In this document: in pieces, positions 8,649 to 17,986 of the stretch
How positions within the stretch are numbered: the stretch's first letter is position 1
Layout of the letters: every line of letters begins with the position of its first letter
Origin: Desulfobacula toluolica Tol2
GTDB lineage: Bacteria; Desulfobacterota; Desulfobacteria; Desulfobacterales; Desulfobacteraceae
Length of the DNA stretch: 64,000 nucleotides
Assembly (NCBI RefSeq): GCF_000307105.1
Contig: NC_018645.1
Location: forward strand, 4,908,001 to 4,972,000
Direction: 5' to 3'
The notes under the pieces: generated by a model
The model's input: only the letters and a program-made list of their open reading frames with translations
Database searches by the model: none
What the model was told of the DNA's origin: nothing
Position numbers and translations under genes: made by a program

Positions 8649-8938
8649 TTAAACAATCCACCCCCGCCTTTGACAGTTCAACGATTCCCAATGATTTGTG
8701 TCCCATTGCAACACATTTTGTGTTTCTTAAAACCGGTGACTGGAGGGCCATGCGCCCCATTCTCCTGCGGGAAAAATGTGTGAAGTGTGCCACCTGCTGG
8801 CTTTATTGCCCTACTCAGTGCATTTCTGAAAAAGCAACATGGTTTGAAGCAAATCTTGATATTTGCAAGGGATGCGGAATCTGTGCAGAGGAATGCCCCC
8901 ATAATGCAATCATAATGGAAGAGGAAACTGAAGTATGA
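8645..8938 (+). CDS. 2-oxoacid:ferredoxin oxidoreductase, delta (ferredoxin) subunit
   Basis: 97 residues with two [4Fe-4S] motifs, CVKCATCWLYC and CKGCGICAEEC, as in the PorD-type electron-transfer subunit. The N-terminal half (DWRAMRPIL) is also typical of this family. Its ATG overlaps the gamma stop and its stop overlaps the alpha start (ATGA both times), so translation is coupled. It carries electrons from the thiamine centre toward ferredoxin or the neighbouring Fe-S and flavin proteins. Confidence 0.9.
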   Translation: MIKQSTPAFDSSTIPNDLCPIATHFVFLKTGDWRAMRPILLREKCVKCATCWLYCPTQCISEKATWFEANLDICKGCGICAEECPHNAIIMEEETEV

Positions 8939-10131
8939 CCGAAAAAATAGTTTGTGACGGGAATGAAGCGGCTGCATGGGGTGTTGCCAAAGCCAAACCT
9001 GATATGGTCGCAGTATATCCTATAACTCCTCAATCTTCCCTTGCCGAGTATATTGCTCAGTTTGTGGCGGACGGGGTGATTGATGCTGATTTGATGGATG
9101 TAGAAGGAGAACACAGTGTTTTGTCGGTTCTCCAGGGAGCATGTCTTGCAGGGGCAAGGACCTATACGGCTACCTGTGGCCAGGGGCTTGCTTTTATGTT
9201 TGAGCCTTATTTTCGAACACCGCCTTTAAGGCTTCCCATTGTTATGTCCATTGTGACACGGGACGGCATTACCCCTCAATGTGTATGGGGAGGGCAACAG
9301 GATGCCATGACGGTAAAAGAAGTCGGTTGGATTCAAATGTATTGCGAAACAAACCAGGAAATTCTTGACACCATGATCCTGGCTTACAGGATCGCGGAAA
9401 ATCGAGATGTTATGTTGCCGGTGAATGTATGTCATGATGGAAATTATCAATCTTACGGCGTAGAGCAGGTTTTACTGCCGGATCAGGATATGGTGGATGG
9501 GTTTCTTGGCGAAAAAAATACAAACTGGCATGCTGCTCTTGATCCTGAAAAACCCATGGGAATTGATCCTTTGACAGGTGGTGCAGGCGGTGAGGGGCCT
9601 TCGCGTTTCGTAAGATACAGGAAAGGGTCCTGCAAGGGAATGCAAAATGCCCTTGATGTCATCACGAATGTCCATGAAGAATGGGGTGAACTCACAGGAC
9701 GACATTATGCACCTTTGGTTGAGGAATACAGATTAGACGATGCGGATTATGCAATCGTCACCATAGGCGGGATGACCGGAGCCGGCAAGGATGCTGTTGA
9801 TGAGATGCGCCTTGAAGGAGAGAATGTGGGTCTTATCAAAATCAAAACCTTTCGTCCCTTTCCCCAGGAAGCTTTATTAAAAGCTGTTTCCAAGGTTGCG
9901 GCCGTAGGTGTTGTGGATCGGTCTGTTAATTTTGGTTGGAATTCCGGCCCTGTTTATCAGGAAATCTTAGGGATTCTTTATCAAATGGAAAAAAAGATTC
10001 CAGCGGTCAGTTTTATTGGAGGTCTGGCAGGAGCCGATATTACCATCAACGATTTCAAAGACACCATTATGACAACGAAAAGGGCTTTAAATGGTGATTT
10101 GCCGAAATCAACAATCTGGATAAATGAATAG
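8935..10131 (+). CDS. 2-oxoacid:ferredoxin oxidoreductase, alpha subunit
   Basis: 398 residues. The N-terminal pyrimidine-binding domain shows GNEAAAWGVAKAKPDMVAVYPITPQS, quoted here only as the start of the domain, then DVEGEHSVLSVLQGA. The C-terminal part (VGLIKIKTFRPFP) is the usual domain II. It makes the thiamine-diphosphate site together with the beta subunit. The downstream beta gene is separated from it by an NAD/FAD oxidoreductase gene, an uncommon order. The start overlaps the delta stop. The family is certain; the oxoacid specificity is not. Confidence 0.9.
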   Translation: MTEKIVCDGNEAAAWGVAKAKPDMVAVYPITPQSSLAEYIAQFVADGVIDADLMDVEGEHSVLSVLQGACLAGARTYTATCGQGLAFMFEPYFRTPPLRLPIVMSIVTRDGITPQCVWGGQQDAMTVKEVGWIQMYCETNQEILDTMILAYRIAENRDVMLPVNVCHDGNYQSYGVEQVLLPDQDMVDGFLGEKNTNWHAALDPEKPMGIDPLTGGAGGEGPSRFVRYRKGSCKGMQNALDVITNVHEEWGELTGRHYAPLVEEYRLDDADYAIVTIGGMTGAGKDAVDEMRLEGENVGLIKIKTFRPFPQEALLKAVSKVAAVGVVDRSVNFGWNSGPVYQEILGILYQMEKKIPAVSFIGGLAGADITINDFKDTIMTTKRALNGDLPKSTIWINE

Positions 10132-10140
10132 GTGATTATC

Positions 10141-11397
10141 ATGCATACCAACTATCTTATTATTGGCGGAAGCCATGCAGGACTTTCCGCCATTGATGCC
10201 ATCAGACGATGCGACAGTGAAGCTGCTCTGACATTGGTGACAACGGAAAAAAGACCGCCTTATTCTCCAACTGCTTTACCATATATAATTTCCGGTAAAA
10301 CAGAACCGGCGAAGACGGATATCATACCATCTAACTACTTCAAAGACCTTGATGTTAATTATATAAACGGTGCTTCCGCAACTCAAATAGACACCCAAAT
10401 CAATCAGGTAAGGTTGAATAACGGGGGCACAATTGACTATGAAAAATTACTTGTTGCAACGGGTGCAAGTGCTTTGGTCCCGAACATTGCCGGAATTGAA
10501 GATGTTGAGTTCTCTTGTATCCGCACAATGGCGGATGCTGAAAAAATAAAAAAAGAGATGGCACAGGCCAAGTCCGCACTCATCATAGGGGCTGGTTTCA
10601 TCGGCATGCACGCTGCGGAGAACCTTGCAAATTCGGGCTTAAGCGTAACCGTTGTAGAAACCTTTGACTACATTATGCCGGCAAGTTTTGATATTGAATC
10701 GTCTGATCTCATCAGAAAGGCTTTTGTTGAAAAGGGCATTACCATACTCACAGGCAAACAAGTATCAAAGGTTTACAAAAGTGGCGATCAAACTGTTCTT
10801 TCACTTGCGGACGGAGATGAGATTTCCGGGGACATGCTTGTCATTGCAGCAGGCATTAAACCCAATACCGATTTTCTTGCAGATTCCGGAATTAACTGTG
10901 ATCATGGGATTGTTGTGGATGAAAGGATGCGTACTTGTGTTCCCAATGTGTGGGCAGCAGGTGATGTTGCTTGTGCCTCCGATTTTTTCTCTCCAATGAA
11001 AACCATCGGCGGAACAATTCCCTGCGCAACAGCGCAGGGAAAGATTGCAGGTATGGATATGTCGCAAGATTCCTATGTTAAGGATTATCCTGGAAATTTG
11101 AATATGAATACCTTTGGATTTTTCGGGAATTTTGCTTTTTCCATAGGAAATGTGGCAGACACATTTCCTGACAGCAAATTAGAATTTGAAATACAAACTG
11201 ATCCGGAAAAAAAGAGTTTTTGCAAATTTGTTTTTGACGGACCTGTTTTAACAGGGGTTTCCGCCATTAACAGGCGGCTTGATCCTGGCATTTTAAAGGA
11301 ATTAATCCTGCGTAAAACAGACCTTTCCACAAAAAAAGAAGACTTTATAAAAACTCCCCTTGAAACCGGAAGACAAGTGATGAGGGAATTGTTTTAA
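10141..11397 (+). CDS. FAD/NAD(P)-dependent oxidoreductase inserted between alpha and beta subunit genes
   Basis: 418 residues from the ATG at 10141, with AGGTGA six bases upstream; a GTG at 10132 is the alternative. Two dinucleotide-binding motifs are present: IIGGSHAGLSA near residue 7 for FAD and IIGAGFIGMHAA near 145 for NAD(P). The segment AAGIKPNTDFL precedes the second FAD motif ending in WAAGDVA. This is the ferredoxin/rubredoxin reductase and CoA-disulfide reductase-like superfamily. It lacks the redox-active CxxxxC pair of disulfide reductases. Its place inside the oxidoreductase operon suggests that it links 2-oxoacid oxidation to NAD(P), as described for some aromatic-degrading anaerobes. 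Confidence 0.82.
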   Translation: MHTNYLIIGGSHAGLSAIDAIRRCDSEAALTLVTTEKRPPYSPTALPYIISGKTEPAKTDIIPSNYFKDLDVNYINGASATQIDTQINQVRLNNGGTIDYEKLLVATGASALVPNIAGIEDVEFSCIRTMADAEKIKKEMAQAKSALIIGAGFIGMHAAENLANSGLSVTVVETFDYIMPASFDIESSDLIRKAFVEKGITILTGKQVSKVYKSGDQTVLSLADGDEISGDMLVIAAGIKPNTDFLADSGINCDHGIVVDERMRTCVPNVWAAGDVACASDFFSPMKTIGGTIPCATAQGKIAGMDMSQDSYVKDYPGNLNMNTFGFFGNFAFSIGNVADTFPDSKLEFEIQTDPEKKSFCKFVFDGPVLTGVSAINRRLDPGILKELILRKTDLSTKKEDFIKTPLETGRQVMRELF

Positions 11398-11424
11398 ACA
11401 ATTTAATAAAAAGGAGATACGGTT

Positions 11425-12744
11425 TTGGGGAAAAGTTACTCAACCATAGCTTTTGATCCGGATAAATGTGACGGATGTGATGACTGTGTGAATGCCTGCG
11501 CTTTGATCTATGATGAAGAGGGGTCCATTGAAAATTCACGCATTCAGCTTGCAAAAGATGAAAATAAAAAATTTGGACTGGCCTTGTGCCGCCAGTGTGC
11601 TGAACCTGAATGTGTTCAGAATTGTCCTGTGGGAGCGCTTTCCAAAGACCCGGATACAGGTGTTATTTCTTGCAATGACTCTTGTATCGGCTGTAAAATC
11701 TGCACGCTCAGCTGTGCTTATGCAGGCATTACGATCAATGCCATTACAAAAAGGGTCATGAAATGCGATCTTTGTGGCGGAGATCCTGCATGCACAAAGG
11801 CATGTGAAAAAGGCGCATTGAAATTTCTTAAAAACAATGAAATGTTCAAATCCTGGGGCGATAAAGAAGATCTTGTTGCCCCTGGCATTTCATCTTGTCT
11901 AGGGTGTAATACAGAGCTTGTTTTCAGGCATACCTTAAGAAAAGTCGGTTCAAACACCATACTTGCCATTCCTCCCGGATGTACTGCCGGAGTCGGGGCT
12001 GTCGGTGTTAATGGGGTTACGGCCACAAAGGTGCCGTCCTTTCATCCTCTGCTGACCAATACATCCTCAATGCTTGCGGGGATAAAAAGATATTATAACA
12101 GAATAGGACGGGATATAACCATGATGGCCTTTGCCGGAGACGGCGGAACCGCAGATGTCGGTTTCCAGTCTCTGTCCGGTGCTGCGGAACGCGGTGAACA
12201 GATGATTTATATCTGTATCGATAATGAAGGCTACATGAATACCGGTGTGCAAAGATCAAGCACAACACCTTATGGCGCATGGACAACCACTACGCCGGTC
12301 GGATCTGCGTTAAAAGGCAAAACCCGCGATGCCAAATATCTTCCTATCATTATGATGATGCATAATTGCGAGTATGTTGCAACGGCTTCGACATCTTTTA
12401 TGGATGATTATTACGAGAAGCTGGACAAGGCCTATGAGGCCTCAAAAAAAGGAATGGCATATCTGCATGTGTTTTCTCCATGTCCAACGGGTTGGCGGTT
12501 TCCGCCGGAAAAACTCATTGAGGTTGGAAGAAAGGCAGTCGAATCCAATATTGTGCCTTTATGGGAATATACAAATGCAACAAAAAAACTTGAGTTTACT
12601 CACCCTGTGGATGATCCGGTTTCGATAAAAGATTATCTTTTTCTGATTGGTAAATACAAGCATCTTGATGAAGCCCAGCTTGAATTTATTGAACAGAATA
12701 GAGACAGAAGAATCGAGATGCTTAAAAATATATCAAACTCATAA
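11425..12744 (+). CDS. 2-oxoacid:ferredoxin oxidoreductase beta subunit fused to a four-cluster ferredoxin domain
   Basis: 439 residues from a TTG start with AAGGAG eight bases upstream. Residues 1 to about 140 form a HycB/DmsB-like ferredoxin with four Cys clusters (CDGCDDCVNAC, CRQCAEPECVQNC, CNDSCIGCKICTLSC, CDLCGGDPACTKAC). The rest is a beta subunit with SSCLGCNTE and the thiamine-diphosphate signature GDGGTADVGFQSLSGAAERG followed by DNEGYMNTG. Normal beta subunits are about 300 residues and carry no such domain. The fusion gives the enzyme extra Fe-S relay capacity in addition to the separate delta subunit, perhaps to reach the NAD/FAD protein encoded just upstream. Confidence 0.88.
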   Translation: MGKSYSTIAFDPDKCDGCDDCVNACALIYDEEGSIENSRIQLAKDENKKFGLALCRQCAEPECVQNCPVGALSKDPDTGVISCNDSCIGCKICTLSCAYAGITINAITKRVMKCDLCGGDPACTKACEKGALKFLKNNEMFKSWGDKEDLVAPGISSCLGCNTELVFRHTLRKVGSNTILAIPPGCTAGVGAVGVNGVTATKVPSFHPLLTNTSSMLAGIKRYYNRIGRDITMMAFAGDGGTADVGFQSLSGAAERGEQMIYICIDNEGYMNTGVQRSSTTPYGAWTTTTPVGSALKGKTRDAKYLPIIMMMHNCEYVATASTSFMDDYYEKLDKAYEASKKGMAYLHVFSPCPTGWRFPPEKLIEVGRKAVESNIVPLWEYTNATKKLEFTHPVDDPVSIKDYLFLIGKYKHLDEAQLEFIEQNRDRRIEMLKNISNS

Positions 12745-12761
12745 AAAAAAGGAAACGGGAG

Positions 12762-15350
12762 ATGTATGAAAACGCTGTACAGAATTCTGTAAAACCCGGC
12801 AAATGGATTAATTCAACCTGTAAAATGTGCCTTCACTCATGCAGCATAAGAGTTCATGTCACCGATGACGGCGTGGTGAACAAGATTGAGGGAAATCCAA
12901 CAAACCCGAGCAATGAATGCGGACTTTGTCCAAAAGGCAATTCTGCGCTTATGAGGCTTTATGATCCTCAACGCATTAAAACCCCTATGAAACGAACCAA
13001 TCCGAGAAAAGGTCCGGATGATGATCCTGGATGGGTACCTATTTCATGGGACGAAGCCTTGGATATTGTCGGCAAGGAGCTGAAGAAAACCTTTGATGAT
13101 GATCCCAGAAAATTGCTGCCGGCAATTAATGATTTTCACAAACTTTATTTGTGGGGATGGCCTGCTGCCTTTGGCGGAAATAACAATTATTTTTCGGTTG
13201 TGGGAACCTTATGTGGTGGCGGTTATCATCCCATGAACGGTTTTATCCACTCTACCTTTGCCGCAGGGAATGACTCTGATTATTGCAATTACTGGATCAA
13301 TAACGGTGGTTGCGACGGTTTTTCTTCCCATCTCCATGTGGCAGGTGCGGCACGCCATATGGCCAGAGCCCGTGCCAGGGGCATGAAACTGGTCTCCGTA
13401 GACCCGAGACTATCCACATCCGCTGCAAAATCAGATGAGTGGATTCCCATCAGGCCGGCAACAGACAGGCATTTTGCACTGGGCCTGTGTTATGTGATGA
13501 TTTCTGAAAACCTCTATGATGCCAAATTTTTAAAAAAAGACACCAATGCGGTTTATCTGGTGGGACCGGACGGCTTTTTTGTAAGGAATAAAGATAAAAA
13601 ACCATATGTGTGGGATTCCGTTGAAAATAAAGCAAAAACTTATGATGATAAAACCATTAAAGACTATGCCCTTGAAGGAGAATACGAGGTTGAGGGCGTA
13701 AAAGCATCTCCTGCCTTTCAGATATTTAAGAATCATATAAAGAACTGCACCCCGGACGAGGTCTCTCAGATCACCACGATTCCGGCAAAGGATATCCAGC
13801 GCATCGCAAGGGAATTTGCCAAAGCAGCCTCTATCGGGTCTAAAATAGAGATTGATGGAAAAGAACTGCCGCTGAGACCTGCCGGTTATAATTATTATAG
13901 GGGAGCCCAGGGACATAAAAGCGGAACCATGAGCAACCATGCATATAAACTGGTGAATTTTCTGGTGGGAAGCATTGATGCACCCGGTGGCCATGTTGGT
14001 TTTACTCTGGATGATGTTATGATTGACAGAGGACATATCTGGGAAGGAGAAGGCGGACAGATCAAAACCACTCCCCATCAGCTTGGTCCTGGAGTGCCCT
14101 TTGCCTATCCGCCAAATACCGCACATTTAATGGATTATTTCCCCGTTGGAGTTCATACCGGCCATCTGATCGCTGAAACTTTTTTTGACCCTAAAAAATG
14201 GGGAATGGATTTTCAACCGGACACTATGCTGATTTGTCATTCCAACCCATTGTGGAACATGAACGGGCCCCAGGATAAATATTTTGCGATCATGCGAAGC
14301 ATGCGGTTTATAGTTGCCATAGATATTCTGCTCAATGAAAGTACTGTGTGGGCGGATGTGGTTCTTCCAACCCTTGATAACCTTGAACGCTGGAACATGA
14401 CGATGATCGAACCGACCGTTACGGAAGGACCTTGTCTGACACAGCCGATTATCAAACCGCTGTATGATGTAAAGAGTGAAGAGGAAATTTTCAACGAAAT
14501 TTCAGAAAGAGTCGGCATCCTTGATCAATGGAATGAAGTTCAAAATTTTGCAAATATGTTTTTTGAAAAACCTGAACTTATGCTCAAGCCCGGGGTGAAA
14601 TATTCGGATAAGGATATTGCTGAAAGAAAAGGCAAATTGTGGGACAACAAAGACCTTGAGTGGTTTAAACAAAAAGGTCATGCAGTCACAAAGAGACAGC
14701 CGGATAAATTCTACCGTCCATGGGAAGGTCAGAGAATTCATTTTTATCTTGAAGATGTTCTTAAAGAAAAGAAACAGCTTCAGGAAAAAATGAAAAAAGC
14801 AAAGGTTCCCTTTTACGATATCTGGCAATGGGATGATTACCAGGGAGTTCCAACTGATGTTTTGGATCCCATTCACAAAGAAGCAGCTGAATTTGATATG
14901 TATGCCATCAGTTTTAAAGACGTCCAGATAAATTTCGGCGAAAGTCTAAGTATCCCATGGATTTCTGATATTGTGCGCAAAGATCCTGTTCACATGGGAA
15001 TTTTGATCAACACCAAAACCGCTGAAAAGCGGGGGATCGGCAATGGGGATCTGATGAAGGTCACCTCTCCTTATGGCACCATTATGGGGCTTGCCAGATT
15101 AACAGAAGGGGTTCACCATGAAACAATTGCTGTTTCCAACGCATTGACACGATGGACCGGCTACCATGCCGTGGTAAAAGCCGGTGGCGGACATTTTAAC
15201 AAACTTCTTCCGGCAAACCTTGAAAACACATGCGCATGCAGCGGACAAATGGAAGCGGCCGCAAAGGTAAAGGTGGAGTTTTTCAGGAAGAATCCCAATG
15301 ATGGACAAGTCGTTGAAAGTGAATTTTCAAAATATCGTTATGAAAAATGA
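12762..15350 (+). CDS. DMSO-reductase-family molybdopterin oxidoreductase, catalytic subunit
   Basis: 862 residues. The N-terminal [4Fe-4S] motif is Cys20-x2-Cys23-x3-Cys27-x25-Cys53, followed by GLCPKG. The likely metal ligand is Cys151 in GTLCGGGYH. The C-terminal dinucleotide-binding domain (GNGDLMKVTSPYG, then a conserved NALTRWTG) is intact. There is no twin-arginine signal, so the enzyme should stay in the cytoplasm. Genes for a four-cluster Fe-S subunit and an NrfD-like membrane subunit follow, giving a PsrABC/DmsABC-like complex. The substrate is unknown; sulfur compounds and hydroxylation or hydration reactions are all possible in this family. No in-frame UGA (selenocysteine) is needed. 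Confidence 0.87.
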   Translation: MYENAVQNSVKPGKWINSTCKMCLHSCSIRVHVTDDGVVNKIEGNPTNPSNECGLCPKGNSALMRLYDPQRIKTPMKRTNPRKGPDDDPGWVPISWDEALDIVGKELKKTFDDDPRKLLPAINDFHKLYLWGWPAAFGGNNNYFSVVGTLCGGGYHPMNGFIHSTFAAGNDSDYCNYWINNGGCDGFSSHLHVAGAARHMARARARGMKLVSVDPRLSTSAAKSDEWIPIRPATDRHFALGLCYVMISENLYDAKFLKKDTNAVYLVGPDGFFVRNKDKKPYVWDSVENKAKTYDDKTIKDYALEGEYEVEGVKASPAFQIFKNHIKNCTPDEVSQITTIPAKDIQRIAREFAKAASIGSKIEIDGKELPLRPAGYNYYRGAQGHKSGTMSNHAYKLVNFLVGSIDAPGGHVGFTLDDVMIDRGHIWEGEGGQIKTTPHQLGPGVPFAYPPNTAHLMDYFPVGVHTGHLIAETFFDPKKWGMDFQPDTMLICHSNPLWNMNGPQDKYFAIMRSMRFIVAIDILLNESTVWADVVLPTLDNLERWNMTMIEPTVTEGPCLTQPIIKPLYDVKSEEEIFNEISERVGILDQWNEVQNFANMFFEKPELMLKPGVKYSDKDIAERKGKLWDNKDLEWFKQKGHAVTKRQPDKFYRPWEGQRIHFYLEDVLKEKKQLQEKMKKAKVPFYDIWQWDDYQGVPTDVLDPIHKEAAEFDMYAISFKDVQINFGESLSIPWISDIVRKDPVHMGILINTKTAEKRGIGNGDLMKVTSPYGTIMGLARLTEGVHHETIAVSNALTRWTGYHAVVKAGGGHFNKLLPANLENTCACSGQMEAAAKVKVEFFRKNPNDGQVVESEFSKYRYEK

Positions 15351-15362
15351 AGGAGGTGACAT

Positions 15363-15980
15363 ATGACTGTAAAATGGGGAATGGTATTGGATTTAAAACG
15401 ATGCATTGGATGTAATGCCTGTACAGTAGCCTGTAAACAGGAGAACAGTGTTCCAGCCGGCATCAATTGGACGGAAACCCTGAGTGAAGAGATAGGCACA
15501 TATCCCAACGTGACACGGGCCTATATTCCCACCACCTGCAACCATTGTGAAGACGCCCCTTGCGCCAGGGTATGTCCCACCGGGGCAACCTATATTACAG
15601 ATGACGGAATCGTGCTGGTGGACGATAATAAATGCATAGGGTGCGGTGCCTGTATAACGGCTTGCCCGTATAAAAAAAGAGCGAAACTTGCTAAAGAACC
15701 GTTTGAAAAAGGACTCTATACCGCCGGGGAAATTACGCCTTTTGAAGTTCAGGGTTATACACGATTTACCGTTGGTACGGCTGTAAAATGCACCTTCTGC
15801 CATGAAAGGGTGAACCAGGGGCTTGATCCGGCCTGCGTTGTTACATGCCCGACAGAGGCACGGATTTTTGGTGATCTTAATGACCCTGAAAGTAAACCGC
15901 GCAAGCTGATTCAGGCCAGAAAGGGTTATCAAGCGTTGTCAGAGCTGAATACCAAACCAAAAGTTTTTTATGTGGATTAA
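15363..15980 (+). CDS. Four-cluster ferredoxin subunit (DmsB/PsrB type)
   Basis: 205 residues, with a strong AGGAGGTGA site before the ATG. Four Cys groups typical of the electron-transfer subunit of molybdopterin oxidoreductases are seen: CIGCNACTVAC, CNHCEDAPCARVC, CIGCGACITAC, and CTFCHERVNQGLDPACVVTC. It should connect the catalytic subunit upstream to the membrane protein downstream. The lack of a signal peptide agrees with a cytoplasm-facing complex. Confidence 0.9.
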   Translation: MTVKWGMVLDLKRCIGCNACTVACKQENSVPAGINWTETLSEEIGTYPNVTRAYIPTTCNHCEDAPCARVCPTGATYITDDGIVLVDDNKCIGCGACITACPYKKRAKLAKEPFEKGLYTAGEITPFEVQGYTRFTVGTAVKCTFCHERVNQGLDPACVVTCPTEARIFGDLNDPESKPRKLIQARKGYQALSELNTKPKVFYVD

Positions 15981-16005
15981 CAGGGAAACTAAGCAGGAGA
16001 AAATT

Positions 16006-16887
16006 ATGAGTTCAAGAACGTATGATATCGTGGGGGACGATTTTAGAGTAGGATATAGAAAGCAGAACGCATGGGGTTGGAAAATAGCCCTCGCATTTTT
16101 CTTTGGTGATGTGGGAGCAGGAACTTTCTTTGTTTCGGCATTTTATGATTACATGCCGGGTCTGATTTTTGGTTGGATTCTCACCACTTTTTTTAAACCA
16201 ACAGCGCTTTTCATGCATTTAGGACAACCGAAAAGGTTCTGGCGAGCCATTACAAATCTGCGCACTGCTTGGATCAGCCGAGGTGTTCTGGGCGCGATTC
16301 TTTTCACGGGGTTTGGATTCTTTCATATGATAAATCTGAAATGGGCTGTTTTCGGCTCTTTTGCAGGAGGCCTTGTGTTCTTTCTGGCCATGCTGGGTTG
16401 TTTTATCGTGATGATTTATCTGGGATATGTGTTGTCCCATTCTCCTTCCATTCCGCTTTGGAATAGCGGTTTAATGCCGGTGATATGTCTTGTGTATGGA
16501 CTTATGGGCGGGGTAACCGTGACGATCCTTTTTGGTGGCAACTCCCTTGATCCCAGTGCATTGCAAATGCTGAAAACAATTGAGTTGATTCTCATTGGAA
16601 TTACCGCTGTAAGCATTGTAAGCATGCTTCATGGTGCAGCGTATCAAAGCAGCACCGGCATGGCAACCATTCTGCAATTACTTTTTGGAGAATATGCAAA
16701 ATGGTTCTTGGGGTACGTTGTGCTGGTAGGTATTATCGGTGCAGGACTTTTGGCATTAACCGGTTCCATATCGGTTTTTGTGCTGCTCCTTGTGGCTGTC
16801 ATGGAGTTGATCGGAGATTTTGGACTTAAGATGGTATTGTTTAAATCGGCTCTATATTCTCCGCCGCTTACTCATTCCATGGTTTAA
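16006..16887 (+). CDS. NrfD/PsrC-like membrane subunit
   Basis: 293 residues from the ATG at 16006, chosen for the GCAGGAGA site just upstream; an ATG at 15970 would overlap the previous gene. It is strongly hydrophobic with about eight predicted helices starting near residue 20. Segments such as FFGDVGAGTFFVSAF and LHLGQPKRFWRA-like text (MHLGQPKRFWRAITN) match NrfD/PsrC proteins. It should anchor the complex and exchange electrons with the quinone pool, completing a catalytic/Fe-S/membrane trio. A hairpin lies downstream. Confidence 0.87.
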   Translation: MSSRTYDIVGDDFRVGYRKQNAWGWKIALAFFFGDVGAGTFFVSAFYDYMPGLIFGWILTTFFKPTALFMHLGQPKRFWRAITNLRTAWISRGVLGAILFTGFGFFHMINLKWAVFGSFAGGLVFFLAMLGCFIVMIYLGYVLSHSPSIPLWNSGLMPVICLVYGLMGGVTVTILFGGNSLDPSALQMLKTIELILIGITAVSIVSMLHGAAYQSSTGMATILQLLFGEYAKWFLGYVVLVGIIGAGLLALTGSISVFVLLLVAVMELIGDFGLKMVLFKSALYSPPLTHSMV

Positions 16888-16921
16888 CAGGATACAGTTA
16901 ACTTGAAAGAGATCTGCCTTG

Positions 16922-16954
16922 GGCGGCTCTTCGAGAATTTTTCGAAGAGCCGCC
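16922..16954 (+). terminator. Strong hairpin after the NrfD-like gene
   Basis: A long near-perfect inverted repeat (GGCGGCTCTTCGA pairing with TCGAAGAGCCGCC) lies between the membrane-subunit gene and fmdE. No T run follows directly, so it may end transcription inefficiently or protect the upstream mRNA from 3' decay. Confidence 0.55.
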
Positions 16955-17044
16955 AGGTGGTTTGTTCTATAGGTATCCGGACAAAAACAATTTTTGCTGA
17001 TAAGCGGATAAAAATATTGAGGTTTAAATATTAGGAGAAAGTAG

Positions 17045-17722
17045 ATGTCTCTTCGAAAAAATTTTGAAACCCTTTTAAATGAATCGGCCATAATACATGG
17101 ACATTTATGTTCAGGTCAGGTGATCGGCGTTCGCATGGCCATACTCGGGTGTCGCCTGATTGGGCTGGATGATCCCCGGTCCCATACTCAAATAAAAAAG
17201 CTCATTGTCTACCTTGAAATGGATCGGTGCGCAGGGGATGCCGTGGCCCATGTAACAGGCGTAAAGCTGGGCAGGCGGAGTTTGAAATTTATGAATTACG
17301 GAATTATGGCAGCCACATTTCTCAACCTTGAAACCCAGAAAGCCTTCCGGATCATATCCACAGAAGAATCAAGAGATCTTGCACAATTTTATGCGCCGGA
17401 AATTGAAGGAAAAGCAGCCCAGCAACTTGCGGCGTACAAGCGCATGCCGGACTATGTTCTGTTCAGGGTTCAGGAGGTAAATACCTTTCTTAAAGATTAC
17501 GACATGCCCGGCCCGACCCGCAGTAAAACCATATGCAGCCGGTGCGGCCAGGTGGTAAGGGATCATCGCGAGGTAATGATTGACAATATGCCTGTCTGCC
17601 GACCATGCACGGAAAAGGTCTATTTTTCAGATCCCCATGAAATATCAATGGGAGATATGGATTGGGCCCCGGTAAACAAGAACACTGTTTTAGACACCCA
17701 TATGATGGAAAACCAAAATTAA
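17045..17722 (+). CDS. FmdE family protein
   Basis: 225 residues with the FmdE motif HGHLCSGQ (His18-Gly-His20-x-Cys22) and Glu-Met-Asp-Arg-Cys-Ala-Gly-Asp-Ala further on. A C-terminal zinc ribbon is present (CSRCGQ ... CRPC, about residues 160-180). FmdE was first seen in operons of molybdenum formylmethanofuran dehydrogenase and is often found beside molybdenum enzymes in bacteria. Its precise role is not established. Placement between the DMSO-reductase-type complex and the xanthine-dehydrogenase-type genes fits a molybdenum-related role. Its last 21 bp (17705-17725) recur at 27723-27743. Confidence 0.85.
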   Translation: MSLRKNFETLLNESAIIHGHLCSGQVIGVRMAILGCRLIGLDDPRSHTQIKKLIVYLEMDRCAGDAVAHVTGVKLGRRSLKFMNYGIMAATFLNLETQKAFRIISTEESRDLAQFYAPEIEGKAAQQLAAYKRMPDYVLFRVQEVNTFLKDYDMPGPTRSKTICSRCGQVVRDHREVMIDNMPVCRPCTEKVYFSDPHEISMGDMDWAPVNKNTVLDTHMMENQN

Positions 17723-17734
17723 AAACAAGCTTAA

Positions 17735-17905
17735 ATAAAACACCTCAAAAGGATTCCCACCAAAGAATCTTTACATGAACTGGGTTTGGATTATGTGAGC
17801 AACGATTTTGAAAAGCGGGGGCTATTAACTGAGAATGAAGATCTGCCTTCTACGGAAGAATACCAGGAAAATACTGGTAAACATGAAGGACTAACCAACA
17901 GATGA
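17735..17905 (+). pseudogene. Possible gene remnant
   Basis: A 56-codon open frame between fmdE and the xanthine-dehydrogenase genes reads like protein (ELGLDYVSNDFEKRGLL) but has no ATG or ribosome site. Only internal TTG or GTG could start it. It may be the 3' remnant of a lost gene. I do not recognise the family, and chance is possible. Confidence 0.2.
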
Positions 17906-17986
17906 CTGCATTGGATTAGTTATGCTTGAAAGATATTGTTCCATAAGCCATTTTTAAATAACTTAATTTAACAGGAGGCAAAAACA

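Noticed and set aside
12762-15350. Selenocysteine in the DMSO-reductase-family enzyme
   Set aside because: The frame is complete without UGA and Cys151 fits the metal-ligand position. The selenium link in this region is to a labile cofactor atom, not to Sec.
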